From contig JAICXC010000004.1 of the NCBI GenBank assembly GCA_025980665.1, positions 1 through 64,000 of the forward strand: a stretch of 64,000 nt of DNA. Direction: 5' to 3'. Within the stretch, counting starts at the first letter, position 1. Every line of letters begins with the position of its first letter. Made by a program: the position numbers and the translations under genes. Origin of the DNA: Bryobacteraceae bacterium. GTDB taxonomy: Bacteria > Acidobacteriota > Terriglobia > Bryobacterales > Bryobacteraceae. The notes under the pieces were generated by a model. The model was not told the origin of the DNA, searched no databases, and saw nothing but the letters and a program-made list of their open reading frames with translations. Shown here one piece after another: positions 47,311 to 56,071 of this stretch.

Positions 47311-48502
47311 GTGCTGTTTCTCCTGCCGCGACTTTCTGGATGGCTCGCGTCGATAGATCACTTGAAACCGGCTTTCTCTTCTCGGAATCGAGAACCTGAG
47401 CGATCAAGTGGCTCATGCCGCCCCAAACCGAATCCCAAGACATACTTTTCAGGAATTCATCCGAACGCTCTCGCCACTTTAGACCCATATCCGATGCCAT
47501 TGCCTGCTCGGCAGCTGCGACAAACTCTTCGGCCGAATGAGCAATGCGCGCAAGTCCTAGGTCCCCGTACGGCCGCACGACGTCACGAATCGCGGTGGAA
47601 ACGACGGGAAGCCCCGCGGAAAGATATTCAGGAGTTTTTGTGGGGCTGATGAAACGCGTGGCATCGTTCAATGCGAACGGCATGATCCCGACGTCCCAGC
47701 CGGCGAAGTATTTCGGCAAGTCGGTGTAATCCTTCATCCCCAACCAATGAATGTTGTCGCGCCGTGGCAATGAATCCGGTGAAATCTTAGCGGTGGGTCC
47801 GATCATGATGATTTGCCAGTCGGGTCGCATCCTGGCGACTTGTTCCACCAACGGAAGATCGATGCGCTCGTCAATCACGCCCGCATATCCCAGACGAGGA
47901 TGAGGGATGTTCTGCTGTTCTCTAAAGTCTCCGGTGAGGTTTCTAGCCTGCACGAAGTGATGCACGTCGACGCCACTGGGGAATGGATGCATATTGGGAT
48001 GCAAATGGCGTTTAGCTTCGAAAAGGCTTACGCCGCCCGTGAACACAAGGTCGGCCGTCCGCAGAAGGTGCTCCTCAAGAGCTCGAAGCTGTTTAGGAGC
48101 GCCTTGAAACATTGATAGCTCATCCATGCAGTCGTAGACGACGGCAGAAGGAGCGATGCCGTTAGGGACGAATTCAAGCGCCATCGGCGTGTAGAACCAG
48201 AGGATCGGTTTGTGAATCTTATGAAGCGCGACAAAATCGGCGAGCAACCCCTCGAGTGCTTTATTTCGATCTCCATCCACCGGCAGATGGGGCGTCAGCA
48301 CGTGCACGCCGGTTTGAGGACAGATGGTAGTTTTCAGAACGGGTTCATTCGAATCAAAAACCGGTTCCTCGACAAAATATACGCGCCGGTCCCGGGCGAA
48401 TCTGCTCATCAAGTGTTGGGGCCGTTGAAATACGAAATTCCATCGCAGGTGGGAGAGGCACATCAAATCGGGATAACCTGGCGGAAGATGAAGTTGTGTC
48501 AT
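47303..48502 (-). CDS. Glycosyltransferase family 1-like
   Basis: 399 residues. The opening FQRPQHLMSRFAR is characteristic of GT1-like enzymes of glf operons; SPTKTPEYLSAGLPVVSTAIRDV forms the donor-binding motif. It is probably the enzyme using UDP-galactofuranose or a hexose donor to extend a surface glycan. Its start lies 149 bases inside the upstream glycosidase frame and its end overlaps glf, so three genes are chained without gaps. Confidence 0.88.
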   Translation of the reverse strand: MTQLHLPPGYPDLMCLSHLRWNFVFQRPQHLMSRFARDRRVYFVEEPVFDSNEPVLKTTICPQTGVHVLTPHLPVDGDRNKALEGLLADFVALHKIHKPILWFYTPMALEFVPNGIAPSAVVYDCMDELSMFQGAPKQLRALEEHLLRTADLVFTGGVSLFEAKRHLHPNMHPFPSGVDVHHFVQARNLTGDFREQQNIPHPRLGYAGVIDERIDLPLVEQVARMRPDWQIIMIGPTAKISPDSLPRRDNIHWLGMKDYTDLPKYFAGWDVGIMPFALNDATRFISPTKTPEYLSAGLPVVSTAIRDVVRPYGDLGLARIAHSAEEFVAAAEQAMASDMGLKWRERSDEFLKSMSWDSVWGGMSHLIAQVLDSEKRKPVSSDLSTRAIQKVAAGETARV

Positions 48503-49613
48503 GTTGTTTTCTTTCTAACTGTTTTTGCCGCTCAAGCTCATCGGCTAGCGGCTGATAAATCTGGCGGCTACCATCGGGCTGTGGATAATCCCAGAGTCCG
48601 TTGTAGCAATGCCGATCGTCATCCCAGCCGGGATGATTGAGGATGGGATAAAGACAAATACCCTCGACGGGCACGCCGGACGCGGCGACTGCGCGCACTT
48701 CGTCCGCAATATAAGCTAGCCAGTCTGGCCGACCCTCATTTTCGGTTCCCGTTTCAGAGACGAACAGCGGACGTTGATAGCGCTGGTAAACTTCGGCTAA
48801 TATCTCGCGAAAGGGCCTGTACTCCGGCTCATCGCGCCAGATGGTATTTCCATGATTCCACCATTGATTGCGATCGTAGTAGTTGACGCCGACTACGTCG
48901 ATATATGATGGTTTGCCGCCGAGTTCCGGTTGTGCCCGCCCGGTGAGCATGTCCCATGCCTCGAACATTGAGGAGCGATATTCCGCCGCTTGGCGCACAT
49001 CGTCTGGACGAGCTGGATCGCCCACGATGTGGATCACAGGCTCGGGCGATACCAAGCGAATGGTGGACATTTCGGCTCGCACGGCCTCTGAGGCCTTTAT
49101 CGCCCCTCGCACAAGCTGCCTTTTCAAGTCGGCGCCGCGTCCGGTCGCGAACGGATTGAGGTACGCGGTATCGCCTCCGGCCCATGCCAGGAAAGATATT
49201 TCATTGATCGGCGCCACAAAGGCGGCTCCAGACATCTCCTTCGCCAGCACGCGCCCAAACGCTGAGGCGAACGCACCGAACGCGTCGATCCAAGTCGGAC
49301 CGAAAATGTCTAGGTAGCTGGGCCATCCGAAATGTAGCAAATCCCAGATGATCTGAATCCCTTGTTGCTGGGCTGCTCTTAAAATGGCGAGGGCCGATGA
49401 AAAATCATATTGCCGCGGTGCCGTTTCAATAAGATGCCAGCGCAGCCCTTCGCGCGCGGTGAGAATGCCAACATCCTTCAGCCTGGCGAAGTCGCGGTCG
49501 ACGAGCACGTCATGACGAGTAGAAGAAACAAGGTCCAATCTTTTGCCGTTTTTGAGCACATGTGTAGAGCACTCAAAACCTGCCTGCCAAAAACTGTTAA
49601 AAAGTGGACGCAC
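48354..49613 (-). CDS. GH1/GH5-like glycosidase (beta-glucosidase-type TIM barrel)
   Basis: 419 residues. A TIM-barrel glycosidase with IIWDLLHFGWP, AFVAPINEIS (acid/base Glu) and PLFVSETGTENEG (nucleophile Glu); the overall pattern is that of GH1-like proteins found with glf and GT1 genes. No signal peptide. The domain seems to end around residue 370 (YQPLADELERQKQ); the last 49 residues are encoded over the start of the glycosyltransferase gene in another frame and are low-complexity, so the normal stop was probably lost. Substrate unknown. Confidence 0.75.
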   Translation of the reverse strand: MRPLFNSFWQAGFECSTHVLKNGKRLDLVSSTRHDVLVDRDFARLKDVGILTAREGLRWHLIETAPRQYDFSSALAILRAAQQQGIQIIWDLLHFGWPSYLDIFGPTWIDAFGAFASAFGRVLAKEMSGAAFVAPINEISFLAWAGGDTAYLNPFATGRGADLKRQLVRGAIKASEAVRAEMSTIRLVSPEPVIHIVGDPARPDDVRQAAEYRSSMFEAWDMLTGRAQPELGGKPSYIDVVGVNYYDRNQWWNHGNTIWRDEPEYRPFREILAEVYQRYQRPLFVSETGTENEGRPDWLAYIADEVRAVAASGVPVEGICLYPILNHPGWDDDRHCYNGLWDYPQPDGSRQIYQPLADELERQKQLERKQHDTTSSSARLSRFDVPLPPAMEFRISTAPTLDEQIRPGPARIFCRGTGF

Positions 49614-49770
49614 AGCTTTCCTTGCCTCACGCGACGGCCAGTTTCACTCCCGTTACCAGAACGCACTACTCTTATCCGTTAGAGTCGCCGTGAGGCGCTA
49701 TGTTTCGCGGTGGAAAACCACAAACCCTTTGCAATCCAGCAACAATAGGGTAAGTTGGTCTTAGCGCGGC

Positions 49771-50943
49771 GTGTTTGAATTAGCAGATCTTTGTAACCGC
49801 TTACAACGACTCTGGGGATCTGTACCCAACGTATTTCAGGCGCCGGGCCGGGTTAACCTCATTGGGGAGCATACCGACTATAACGACGGTTTTGTTCTCC
49901 CCGCAGCGATTCAGCTTCAAACAAGAGCGGCAATAACACCGGTTGCGGGCCGCCAAGTAATTGTGGAATCAGCCGCATATGACAGGACGGAATTTGATCT
50001 GGATGATCCGCAACCAGCGCCACGTAACGATTGGAGCGACTATGTTCGAGGCACCGCCTGGTCGCTGGAGCATCAGGGCGTAAGGCTGAAGGGCGCAAGA
50101 CTCTTTATTGACAGCGACATCCCGCCTGGAGCTGGACTGAGTTCCTCTGCTGCGCTCGAGGTGGCCGCGGCTCTAGCCTTGTTGTCGAATGCAGGCGTCA
50201 CGCTTGGTCCCGCCGAAATTGCCAAAGTCTGCCATCGCGCGGAAAACGAGTTCATCGGAATTCGATCGGGCATTATGGACCAATTTGCATCATGCAATGG
50301 CCGGAGCGGCCATGCACTGCTACTCGATTGTCGCTCGCTTGAAGTTCGTTACGTTGCTATTCCTCGCGACATCACACTTATGGTTTGCAACACTATGGTT
50401 CGACACGAGCTGGCTGCGGGCGAATACAATGCGCGCCGGCAACAATGCGAGGAAGGCGTGGCTGTACTCTCACGTTTCCTCCCAGGTATTCATGCATTGC
50501 GGGACGTGACCCAAGAGCAGTTAGCGCGGTTCAGCGCGGAGCTTGATCCAGTGATCCATCGACGATGCCGGCACGTAATTGAGGAGAATTGCCGTGTTCT
50601 GCTCGCCACGCAGGCCCTGGAGTCGGGCGATCCACGGACCTTCGGCGCACTGATGCAAGCGTCTCATCAAAGCCTTCGGCTCGATTATGAAGTGAGCTGT
50701 CCTGAACTGGATTTGATGTGCGAGCTGGCACTTGGCGTAAATGGCGTATATGGCGCCCGCATGATGGGTGGAGGATTTGGGGGCTGCGTGCTGGCACTGG
50801 CGCGCACCTCGGCCAGTGAGAACTTTCGCCGCACCGTTGAGGCGGGATACCGATGTCGCACCGGGATCGATTGCGAGATCTACGAGTGTTCTACAAGCGA
50901 CGGAGCCGGTCCCTTGACAATCGGAGCCACTCAGGGAGGATGA
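49771..50943 (+). CDS. galK: Galactokinase
   Basis: 390 residues from a GTG at 49771. GHMP-kinase motifs are present: galactokinase signature GRVNLIGEHTDYNDG (residues 26-40), ATP motif PPGAGLSSSAALEVA and SGIMDQFAS with the catalytic Asp. It phosphorylates galactose at C1. It is contiguous with galT, whose ATG directly follows the galK TGA. Near the C-terminus GARMMGGGFGGCVLALA is the third GHMP motif. Confidence 0.96.
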   Translation: MFELADLCNRLQRLWGSVPNVFQAPGRVNLIGEHTDYNDGFVLPAAIQLQTRAAITPVAGRQVIVESAAYDRTEFDLDDPQPAPRNDWSDYVRGTAWSLEHQGVRLKGARLFIDSDIPPGAGLSSSAALEVAAALALLSNAGVTLGPAEIAKVCHRAENEFIGIRSGIMDQFASCNGRSGHALLLDCRSLEVRYVAIPRDITLMVCNTMVRHELAAGEYNARRQQCEEGVAVLSRFLPGIHALRDVTQEQLARFSAELDPVIHRRCRHVIEENCRVLLATQALESGDPRTFGALMQASHQSLRLDYEVSCPELDLMCELALGVNGVYGARMMGGGFGGCVLALARTSASENFRRTVEAGYRCRTGIDCEIYECSTSDGAGPLTIGATQGG

Positions 50944-51981
50944 ATGCTCGAATGGATGGAGCGGCCGCATCGCAGGCTAAATCCTCTCACGGGAGCATGG
51001 GTTCTGGTTTCGCCGCAGCGGGCCCAACGTCCATGGCAGGGCAAAGTAGAGAGGGTGGCATCCCGCGGCAGTGTTCCCTACGATCCCACGTGTTATCTCT
51101 GCCCCGGCAATGAACGCGTGGGGGGAATCCGGAACCCTGAATACGCATCTACTTTCGTTTTCGATAACGATTTCCCTGCGCTGGTGAGATCGTCGCAGGG
51201 CGGCTCACTTAACGAACGGGATCTTCTGGTAGCTGCGCCTGAACGCGGTGTATGCCGTGTGATGTGTTTCACGCCCAGGCACGATTTGGGCATCCCTTTG
51301 ATGGAGTTAAGTGCTCTGAAAGCAGTGGTCGAAACAATGCGCGCCGAGTCGATTTCGCTGCGGAGCCTTCCCTTCGTCAAATGCGTCCAGATCTTCGAAA
51401 ACCGCGGCGAGCTTATGGGCGCGAGCAATCCTCATCCACATTGCCAGATATGGGCCGTAGAGAACACACCGAACGAAGTTTCAACGGAAGACCACCGGCA
51501 GGAAGATTACAGTCGGGTCCACTCCACTTGCTTACTATGCGATTACACACGCTTGGAGGCACATGGAGAACGCGTCGTCTGCGAAAACGAATCGTTCCTG
51601 GCGCTGGTTCCTTTTTGGGCAATATGGCCGTTCGAAATCATCATTCTAGTGAAGCGACATTGCGCGCGGCTCGAAGATACAACCGAAGCGGAGAGAGAGA
51701 ATCTGGGCGAAATCCTTCGGAATGTAACTCGCCGCTATGATGCGCTGTTCGAAACCCCTTTCCCCTACACCATGGGCTTTCATGAGCAGCCGGAAGAATC
51801 TGCTGCGCCCACTTCGGCGTGGCACTTTCACGCGCATTTTTATCCACCTCTGTTGCGTTCGGCGACCATCAGGAAGTTCATGGTGGGCTTCGAGCTTCTG
51901 GCGGGCCCTCAGCGGGATATCACCCCGGAGATGGCCGCCGCAAGGTTGCGTGAAGCGACTGGAGCCTCAAACGGTGGCTGA
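50944..51981 (+). CDS. galT: Galactose-1-phosphate uridylyltransferase
   Basis: 345 residues. The HIT-like active-site motif NPHPHCQIW (His164, catalytic His166) and the zinc cysteines in CYLCPGN near the N-terminus are intact. It exchanges UMP between UDP-glucose and galactose-1-phosphate, making UDP-galactose. It starts immediately after galK and overlaps the DUF72 gene by 8 bases, so galK-galT-DUF72 is one operon. Epimerase galE is not in the window. Confidence 0.95.
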   Translation: MLEWMERPHRRLNPLTGAWVLVSPQRAQRPWQGKVERVASRGSVPYDPTCYLCPGNERVGGIRNPEYASTFVFDNDFPALVRSSQGGSLNERDLLVAAPERGVCRVMCFTPRHDLGIPLMELSALKAVVETMRAESISLRSLPFVKCVQIFENRGELMGASNPHPHCQIWAVENTPNEVSTEDHRQEDYSRVHSTCLLCDYTRLEAHGERVVCENESFLALVPFWAIWPFEIIILVKRHCARLEDTTEAERENLGEILRNVTRRYDALFETPFPYTMGFHEQPEESAAPTSAWHFHAHFYPPLLRSATIRKFMVGFELLAGPQRDITPEMAAARLREATGASNGG

Positions 51982-52711
51982 GATTAGAATCGGCACCTCG
52001 GGATGGCATTACAAGCACTGGGTCGGCGCAGTGTACCCACCTCGCTGGCCTGCTTCCAAGATGCTTTCCTGGTACCAACAGCACTTCGACACAGTCGAAA
52101 TCAACAACAGCTTCTACCGGCTTCCTTCAGAAGAGGCGGTTGAAACCTGGCGATCGTCAACGCCCGCGCAATTTCGCTTCGCCGTAAAAGGCAGCCGTTT
52201 TCTCACGCACATGAAGAAGCTGAAGGATCCCGCGGCAGGTCTCGAAAAGTTCTTCTCGCGGATCGATTTGTTTAAGGCGAAGCTCGGCCCAATACTGTTT
52301 CAACTTCCGCCGCACTTTGAAATGAATATCCAGAGGCTTGACGACTTTCTGGAGGCGCTTCCACGGGCGCATCGATATGCGTTCGAGTTTCGCGACCCCA
52401 GCTGGAGCAATCGTGAAATATTTCAGCTCCTCCGAAGGCACAGAGCGGCTTACTGTCCGTTTGACTTGGCCGGATATCAATCTCCGATCGAAATCACCAC
52501 AAATTTTACATACGTTCGTCTGCACGGCCCCGGCAATAGGTATCAGGGGAGTTACACGGAGGATGCGCTCAACAAGTGGGCGTCTAGGATCAAGGAATGG
52601 AGAACAGAACTACGTGCGATATACGTTTACTTCGATAATGACCAAGCTGGTTACGCCGCTCACAATGCAATCCGGTTGCGTGAACTGGTGAAGATGCAGC
52701 TGACGAGTTAG
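51974..52711 (+). CDS. DUF72 domain protein (YecE-like)
   Basis: 245 residues from a GTG at 51974 (VAEIRIGTSGWHYKHW). The longer open frame back to 51737 lies wholly inside galT and is not used. Canonical DUF72 markers: GTSGWHY, FDTVEINNSFYRLP, FRFAVKGSRFLTHMKKLKD, AFEFRDPSW, YVRLHGPG. A TIM-barrel of unknown enzymatic role. It is translationally coupled to galT, and a second copy is at 25174. Confidence 0.93.
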   Translation: MAEIRIGTSGWHYKHWVGAVYPPRWPASKMLSWYQQHFDTVEINNSFYRLPSEEAVETWRSSTPAQFRFAVKGSRFLTHMKKLKDPAAGLEKFFSRIDLFKAKLGPILFQLPPHFEMNIQRLDDFLEALPRAHRYAFEFRDPSWSNREIFQLLRRHRAAYCPFDLAGYQSPIEITTNFTYVRLHGPGNRYQGSYTEDALNKWASRIKEWRTELRAIYVYFDNDQAGYAAHNAIRLRELVKMQLTS

Positions 52712-52728
52712 TGTGGCGAACACGCTCT

Positions 52729-53781
52729 TTATGAGTGCAAAAAACGAAAGACAGTAAGACTTTCGAATTGCCGACCGGGCTGTAGAAGCGTCGAAGGAAA
52801 CTGCGGCTTGTTGGGGGAATCTGGGAAGTGTTGCGTTTCAAGACAGAAGCCGGCCCGGTGACCATAGACCACACCGCCTTTGCCCCTGATCGTGCCATCG
52901 AGAAAGTTACCGCTATAGAACTGAAGACCCGGCTCGGTTGTGTGCACCTCTAAAACGCGCCCGGTACCGGGCTCCTCCACTCTTGCAGCCATTGAGAGCC
53001 CAGCGCCGGTGCGATTAAGAATCCAATTGTGATCGTATCCGTGCCCGCGTTTGATCTGGTCCTCGTCTTCGTCTATCCGCGCTCCGATTGGCGTTGACTT
53101 CCGAAAGTCAAAAGGCGTTCCTTCAACCGCGCGATATTCTCCGGTCGGAATTAGGTCTTCATTGACGGGCGTAAAGTAGTCGGCATCTATCGTAAGCTCA
53201 TGACCCAGGATGTTGTCCGAACCACCGGTCCTCAAATTGAAGTACACGTGGCTGGTAAGGTTTACCACCGTCTCCTTGTCAGTCGTGGCTTCGTAGCGAA
53301 TGCTCAACTCGTTTTGTTCAGTCAGACTGTAGGTCGCCACGACCCGTAAATCGCCCGGGAATCCGCATTCCCCATCTTTACTCCGATAGCTTAGTTCCAG
53401 GTCGCCATCCGGCAGCGGTTGTGCGGTCCAAATTCGTCTATCGAATCCGGTTGCGCCTCCGTGCAGCGTATTCGGACCATCGTTCTTATCGAGCCTGTAC
53501 TCGACTCCTCGTAAAGTGAACCTCGCTTGGCTGATCCGATTCGCGTACCTTCCAATTAAGGCTCCAAAGTAAGGTCCCGGATTGGCGATATAGCCGTGAA
53601 CGGAATCGAACCCCAGAGCAATATCGGCTAGCTTGCCGTCACGATCCGGCGTCTTTAATGACACGAGAATACCCCCGTAGGTACTGATCCGTGCCGCTAG
53701 GCCGTTATGGTTTTTCAGCGTGAACAGCGAAACACGAGTACCATCGAGCGTTGCACCAAAATCGGAGCGCGGGATGTTCAT
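52729..53781 (-). CDS. galM: Galactose mutarotase (aldose 1-epimerase)
   Basis: 350 residues. The mutarotase catalytic pieces are visible: NTLHGG (His), LTSHVYFNL (His), YDHNW, and FCLETQHFPDSPN ending with the catalytic-region Glu. It interconverts alpha and beta anomers so galactokinase can use galactose. No signal peptide, so cytoplasmic. Its ATG overlaps the stop of the 248-residue gene upstream by four bases (ATGA), placing it in an operon with that unknown protein and the sigma fragment. Confidence 0.94.
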   Translation of the reverse strand: MNIPRSDFGATLDGTRVSLFTLKNHNGLAARISTYGGILVSLKTPDRDGKLADIALGFDSVHGYIANPGPYFGALIGRYANRISQARFTLRGVEYRLDKNDGPNTLHGGATGFDRRIWTAQPLPDGDLELSYRSKDGECGFPGDLRVVATYSLTEQNELSIRYEATTDKETVVNLTSHVYFNLRTGGSDNILGHELTIDADYFTPVNEDLIPTGEYRAVEGTPFDFRKSTPIGARIDEDEDQIKRGHGYDHNWILNRTGAGLSMAARVEEPGTGRVLEVHTTEPGLQFYSGNFLDGTIRGKGGVVYGHRAGFCLETQHFPDSPNKPQFPSTLLQPGRQFESLTVFRFLHS

Positions 53782-54524
53782 TGGTTCTTGGTTGGACTCG
53801 CTGAAAACGCCGATTGAGAGTGCTCAAGGGCCAGGCGCAGGCCTTCGACATTCTGTTTCAGCTGCGTAAGCCGATACGCGCGATCTCTGCTGTTTTCTGT
53901 CCGCTGTTCAAGTGGACAGCAAAACGGTCCTGCGACGCTTGCGACCTGCTTGCCCGCCAAAACACACCGTGCTATCACGTAAGTCCGCCAACCCCATCCC
54001 AAGTCGTCTGGGACTTGATCGAGATAAGTGGCGGCAAGTTCGAGGTCGAGCACCAGCGGACCATAAAGCATGTCCGTAGTGAATCCTATAATGTTGCTTG
54101 CTACATCGTTTAATGCTCGTTCAGCGGACCGTTGAATTGGAGGAAACGTGGCGAAGCTTTCTGGATCACGCGCGGCGATACACGCTGACGCAGCTTGGCA
54201 GCCACGTGTCTCTTCCAAGAAGGAGGTGACGCCAGACTCGAAGAACTCCCTTTTATCTGGTTCGGTGTATAGGACCACACGATGATCCGTTTTGAGGACA
54301 CGCCGAAAGCACGCTTTGATCTGCTGGACAAGAGTTGTGCCCTCCTGCCAGAGTTCTAGCTGCGATATCTGGCGAACGCGATCTGTGAATGCCGCAATCG
54401 AACCAGCGTCCGCCGCGAAAATCGGCAAGCCCAGTTGGCTAAGCTGTTGGATGGCGGCTGCTAATGCGGCTGCCTCCTGGTCGCTGCGGGCCGCGGTCAT
54501 TGTGGCTATGGCCGTCGTGTTCAT
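53778..54524 (-). CDS. Hypothetical protein between a sigma fragment and galM
   Basis: 248 residues. No signal or membrane segment. Ala/Gln-rich N-terminus, a segment VVLYTEPDKREFFES, then SFATFPPIQRSAERALND and YGPLVLDLELAATYLDQVPDDLGWGWR near residue 175. The last pattern recalls proteins with a nucleotide-sugar-transferase-like fold, but I cannot place it. Both ends overlap neighbours by ATGA, so it is translated with them and is probably part of galactose or glycan metabolism (inference). Confidence 0.75.
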   Translation of the reverse strand: MNTTAIATMTAARSDQEAAALAAAIQQLSQLGLPIFAADAGSIAAFTDRVRQISQLELWQEGTTLVQQIKACFRRVLKTDHRVVLYTEPDKREFFESGVTSFLEETRGCQAASACIAARDPESFATFPPIQRSAERALNDVASNIIGFTTDMLYGPLVLDLELAATYLDQVPDDLGWGWRTYVIARCVLAGKQVASVAGPFCCPLEQRTENSRDRAYRLTQLKQNVEGLRLALEHSQSAFSASPTKNQ

Positions 54525-54706
54525 CGTTTAGGGAATGCAGGCCCGCTTCCGTTTTCGCGGAGCTGACATAGCCTTTCCCAGCCCCGCAGCCAAGCGGATT
54601 GCGCAATATCAGCAGCTATGATCGGCGAGGCACCTTTCGACAGCAGAAATCTTACGGTGCGCATATGAGTCAGCTGGTACATATTCCCGAACTCTTCGCT
54701 TGTCAT
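54521..54706 (-). CDS. Sigma-70 region 2 fragment (truncated sigma factor)
   Basis: 61 residues from ATG 54706. It reads MTSEEFGNMYQLTHMRTVRFL..GASPIIAADIAQSAWLRGWERLCQLRE, the region 2 helices of an ECF-type sigma factor that bind core polymerase and the -10 box. The usual linker and region 4 are missing; the frame ends in GPAFPKR and the stop overlaps the start of the 248-residue gene. Either a truncated sigma gene or a small region-2-only protein coupled to its neighbour. The 24 residues open upstream of ATG 54706 look non-coding. Confidence 0.6.
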   Translation of the reverse strand: MTSEEFGNMYQLTHMRTVRFLLSKGASPIIAADIAQSAWLRGWERLCQLRENGSGPAFPKR

Positions 54707-55371
54707 GGTCTCCTTTCGAGCCAAGTATCGACGCCAAGAAAGCCCTCGCGCTACGCAAGTCGCTGGGCACTCCAAGCCCCCTTTTAAGCAAATCGCGGGC
54801 CGTTTCGAAGGATTCTAACTACCGATTACATGAGGGCACTTCCGCGGATCTATCCAAGATGAGAAATACAATATGTTCGCTCACTACGAAAAAGCTGCAC
54901 CTCAAGTTGCTGGGCATTGGACTTTCTCGTACTCGCGGATCGATAAGGTCGGAGCATAACGCTAGGGGCAGCCCTAGTAATGTCTGCCTGTAATCAGTCG
55001 CTAACTTTGTGATGCGAAGGAACGAGTTAAGTCGTCTTGCCTTTCCTGACGACATTCGCGTTGTTTGACCCTGCTGCTGCGCGGCGCGAAATTCTCTGAC
55101 GAGAGCTGATCAGAAGCTGACCGAGATCGCCGAGGGCACGGTGAACAGTGAGGCCCTCCCCGCCGGCCGACAGCCTCGAGGGGGAAGCTAACTACATTCA
55201 TTCGCCCGCGAATGCCCAGCATCTCTTCTCTTTTCCCTTGCAATTCGCGGCGAACCATACATCCGGTTCGCCTTTCGAGTCGCGCTGCTTCATTCTGGAC
55301 AAAGGCCGGCGTGTCGCCGCGGGTCCCATTGGCGACCTGACGGATGAAGTGGTGAAGGCTCATCTCAGCGT
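54707..55371. other. Gap between sigma fragment and urease operon
   Basis: Short frames on both strands show no family. Only the ABC-ATPase scrap at its right end was recognised. No tRNA, repeat or clear hairpin. Confidence 0.5.
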
Positions 55372-55375
55372 TTAG
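55280..55375 (+). pseudogene. C-terminal relic of an ABC-transporter ATPase
   Basis: The plus frame ends [29 protein letters not shown]. This is the closing segment after the H-loop in ABC ATPases, of the kind found in nickel/cobalt transporters (CbiO/NikO) among others. No Walker or signature motif precedes it. Its position beside the urease genes, which need nickel, suggests a lost nickel importer, but 31 residues are too few to be sure. Confidence 0.45.
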
Positions 55376-56058
55376 TGGTGATGATGGTCATGGTGATGGT
55401 CGTCTTCATCATGACTATGACTGTGGGGGATAATGGGCGGCCGTCCCGAAGCCGTTAGACCGTGGGCTCTCTGATGCTCCAGCCAGGCGATGACGTCGTC
55501 CAGCCCTACGCCGCTCATCAGGTTCGTGAACACGAAGGGACGCTCGCCCCGCTGTCGTCGCGCGTCGCGATCCATGACTTCGAGAGACGCCCCCACATGC
55601 GGCGCCAGATCGATCTTATTAATCACCAGCAACCCGCTGCGCTTGATTCCGGGTCCGCCCTTGCGCGGGATCTTATCGCCGCCAGACACGTCGATCACAT
55701 AGATAAAGGCGTCCACCAACTCGGGGCTAAAGGCCGCCGCCAGGTTATCGCCGCCGCTTTCAACGAAGATCAGCTCCATCCCAGGGTGCAGCAATTCCAG
55801 TTCGGCGATCGCCTCCAGGTTCATGGAAGCATCTTCGCGAATCGCCGCGTGAGGGCAACCTCCCGTCTCGACACCAAGGACGCGGTCAGGAGGCAGCGTA
55901 CCTTGGCGGATCAGGAACTCGGCATCTTCTTTTGTGTAGATGTCGTTAGTGACGACGCCCATATTCACAGAAGGCCAAAGCTTCTTGCTTAAGCGATCCA
56001 CCAGGGCGGTTTTGCCGCAGCCCACCGGACCCGCGATTCCTACTCGAAATGCCCGCAT
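55372..56058 (-). CDS. ureG: Urease accessory GTPase UreG with histidine-rich tail
   Basis: 228 residues. P-loop GPVGCGKT (residues 10-17), [10 protein letters not shown], the nickel-site [17 protein letters not shown] (Cys-Pro-His), ESGGDN and the NKIDLA guanine motif are all present. UreG loads nickel into urease using GTP. The C-terminus is extended by a His/Asp-rich tail ([17 protein letters not shown]), probably a nickel store; in many bacteria UreE does this and no ureE is seen here. It is the last gene of the operon, 13 bases after ureC. Confidence 0.96.
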   Translation of the reverse strand: MRAFRVGIAGPVGCGKTALVDRLSKKLWPSVNMGVVTNDIYTKEDAEFLIRQGTLPPDRVLGVETGGCPHAAIREDASMNLEAIAELELLHPGMELIFVESGGDNLAAAFSPELVDAFIYVIDVSGGDKIPRKGGPGIKRSGLLVINKIDLAPHVGASLEVMDRDARRQRGERPFVFTNLMSGVGLDDVIAWLEHQRAHGLTASGRPPIIPHSHSHDEDDHHHDHHHH

Positions 56059-56071
56059 TGTTCTGTTCTCC

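Noticed and set aside
51737-51973. N-terminal extension of the second DUF72 protein
   Set aside because: It lies within galT in another frame; the family starts at the GTG at 51974.
54819-55363. Small minus-strand genes between sigma fragment and urease operon
   Set aside because: No motifs, no binding sites, and one is antisense to the ABC ATPase relic.
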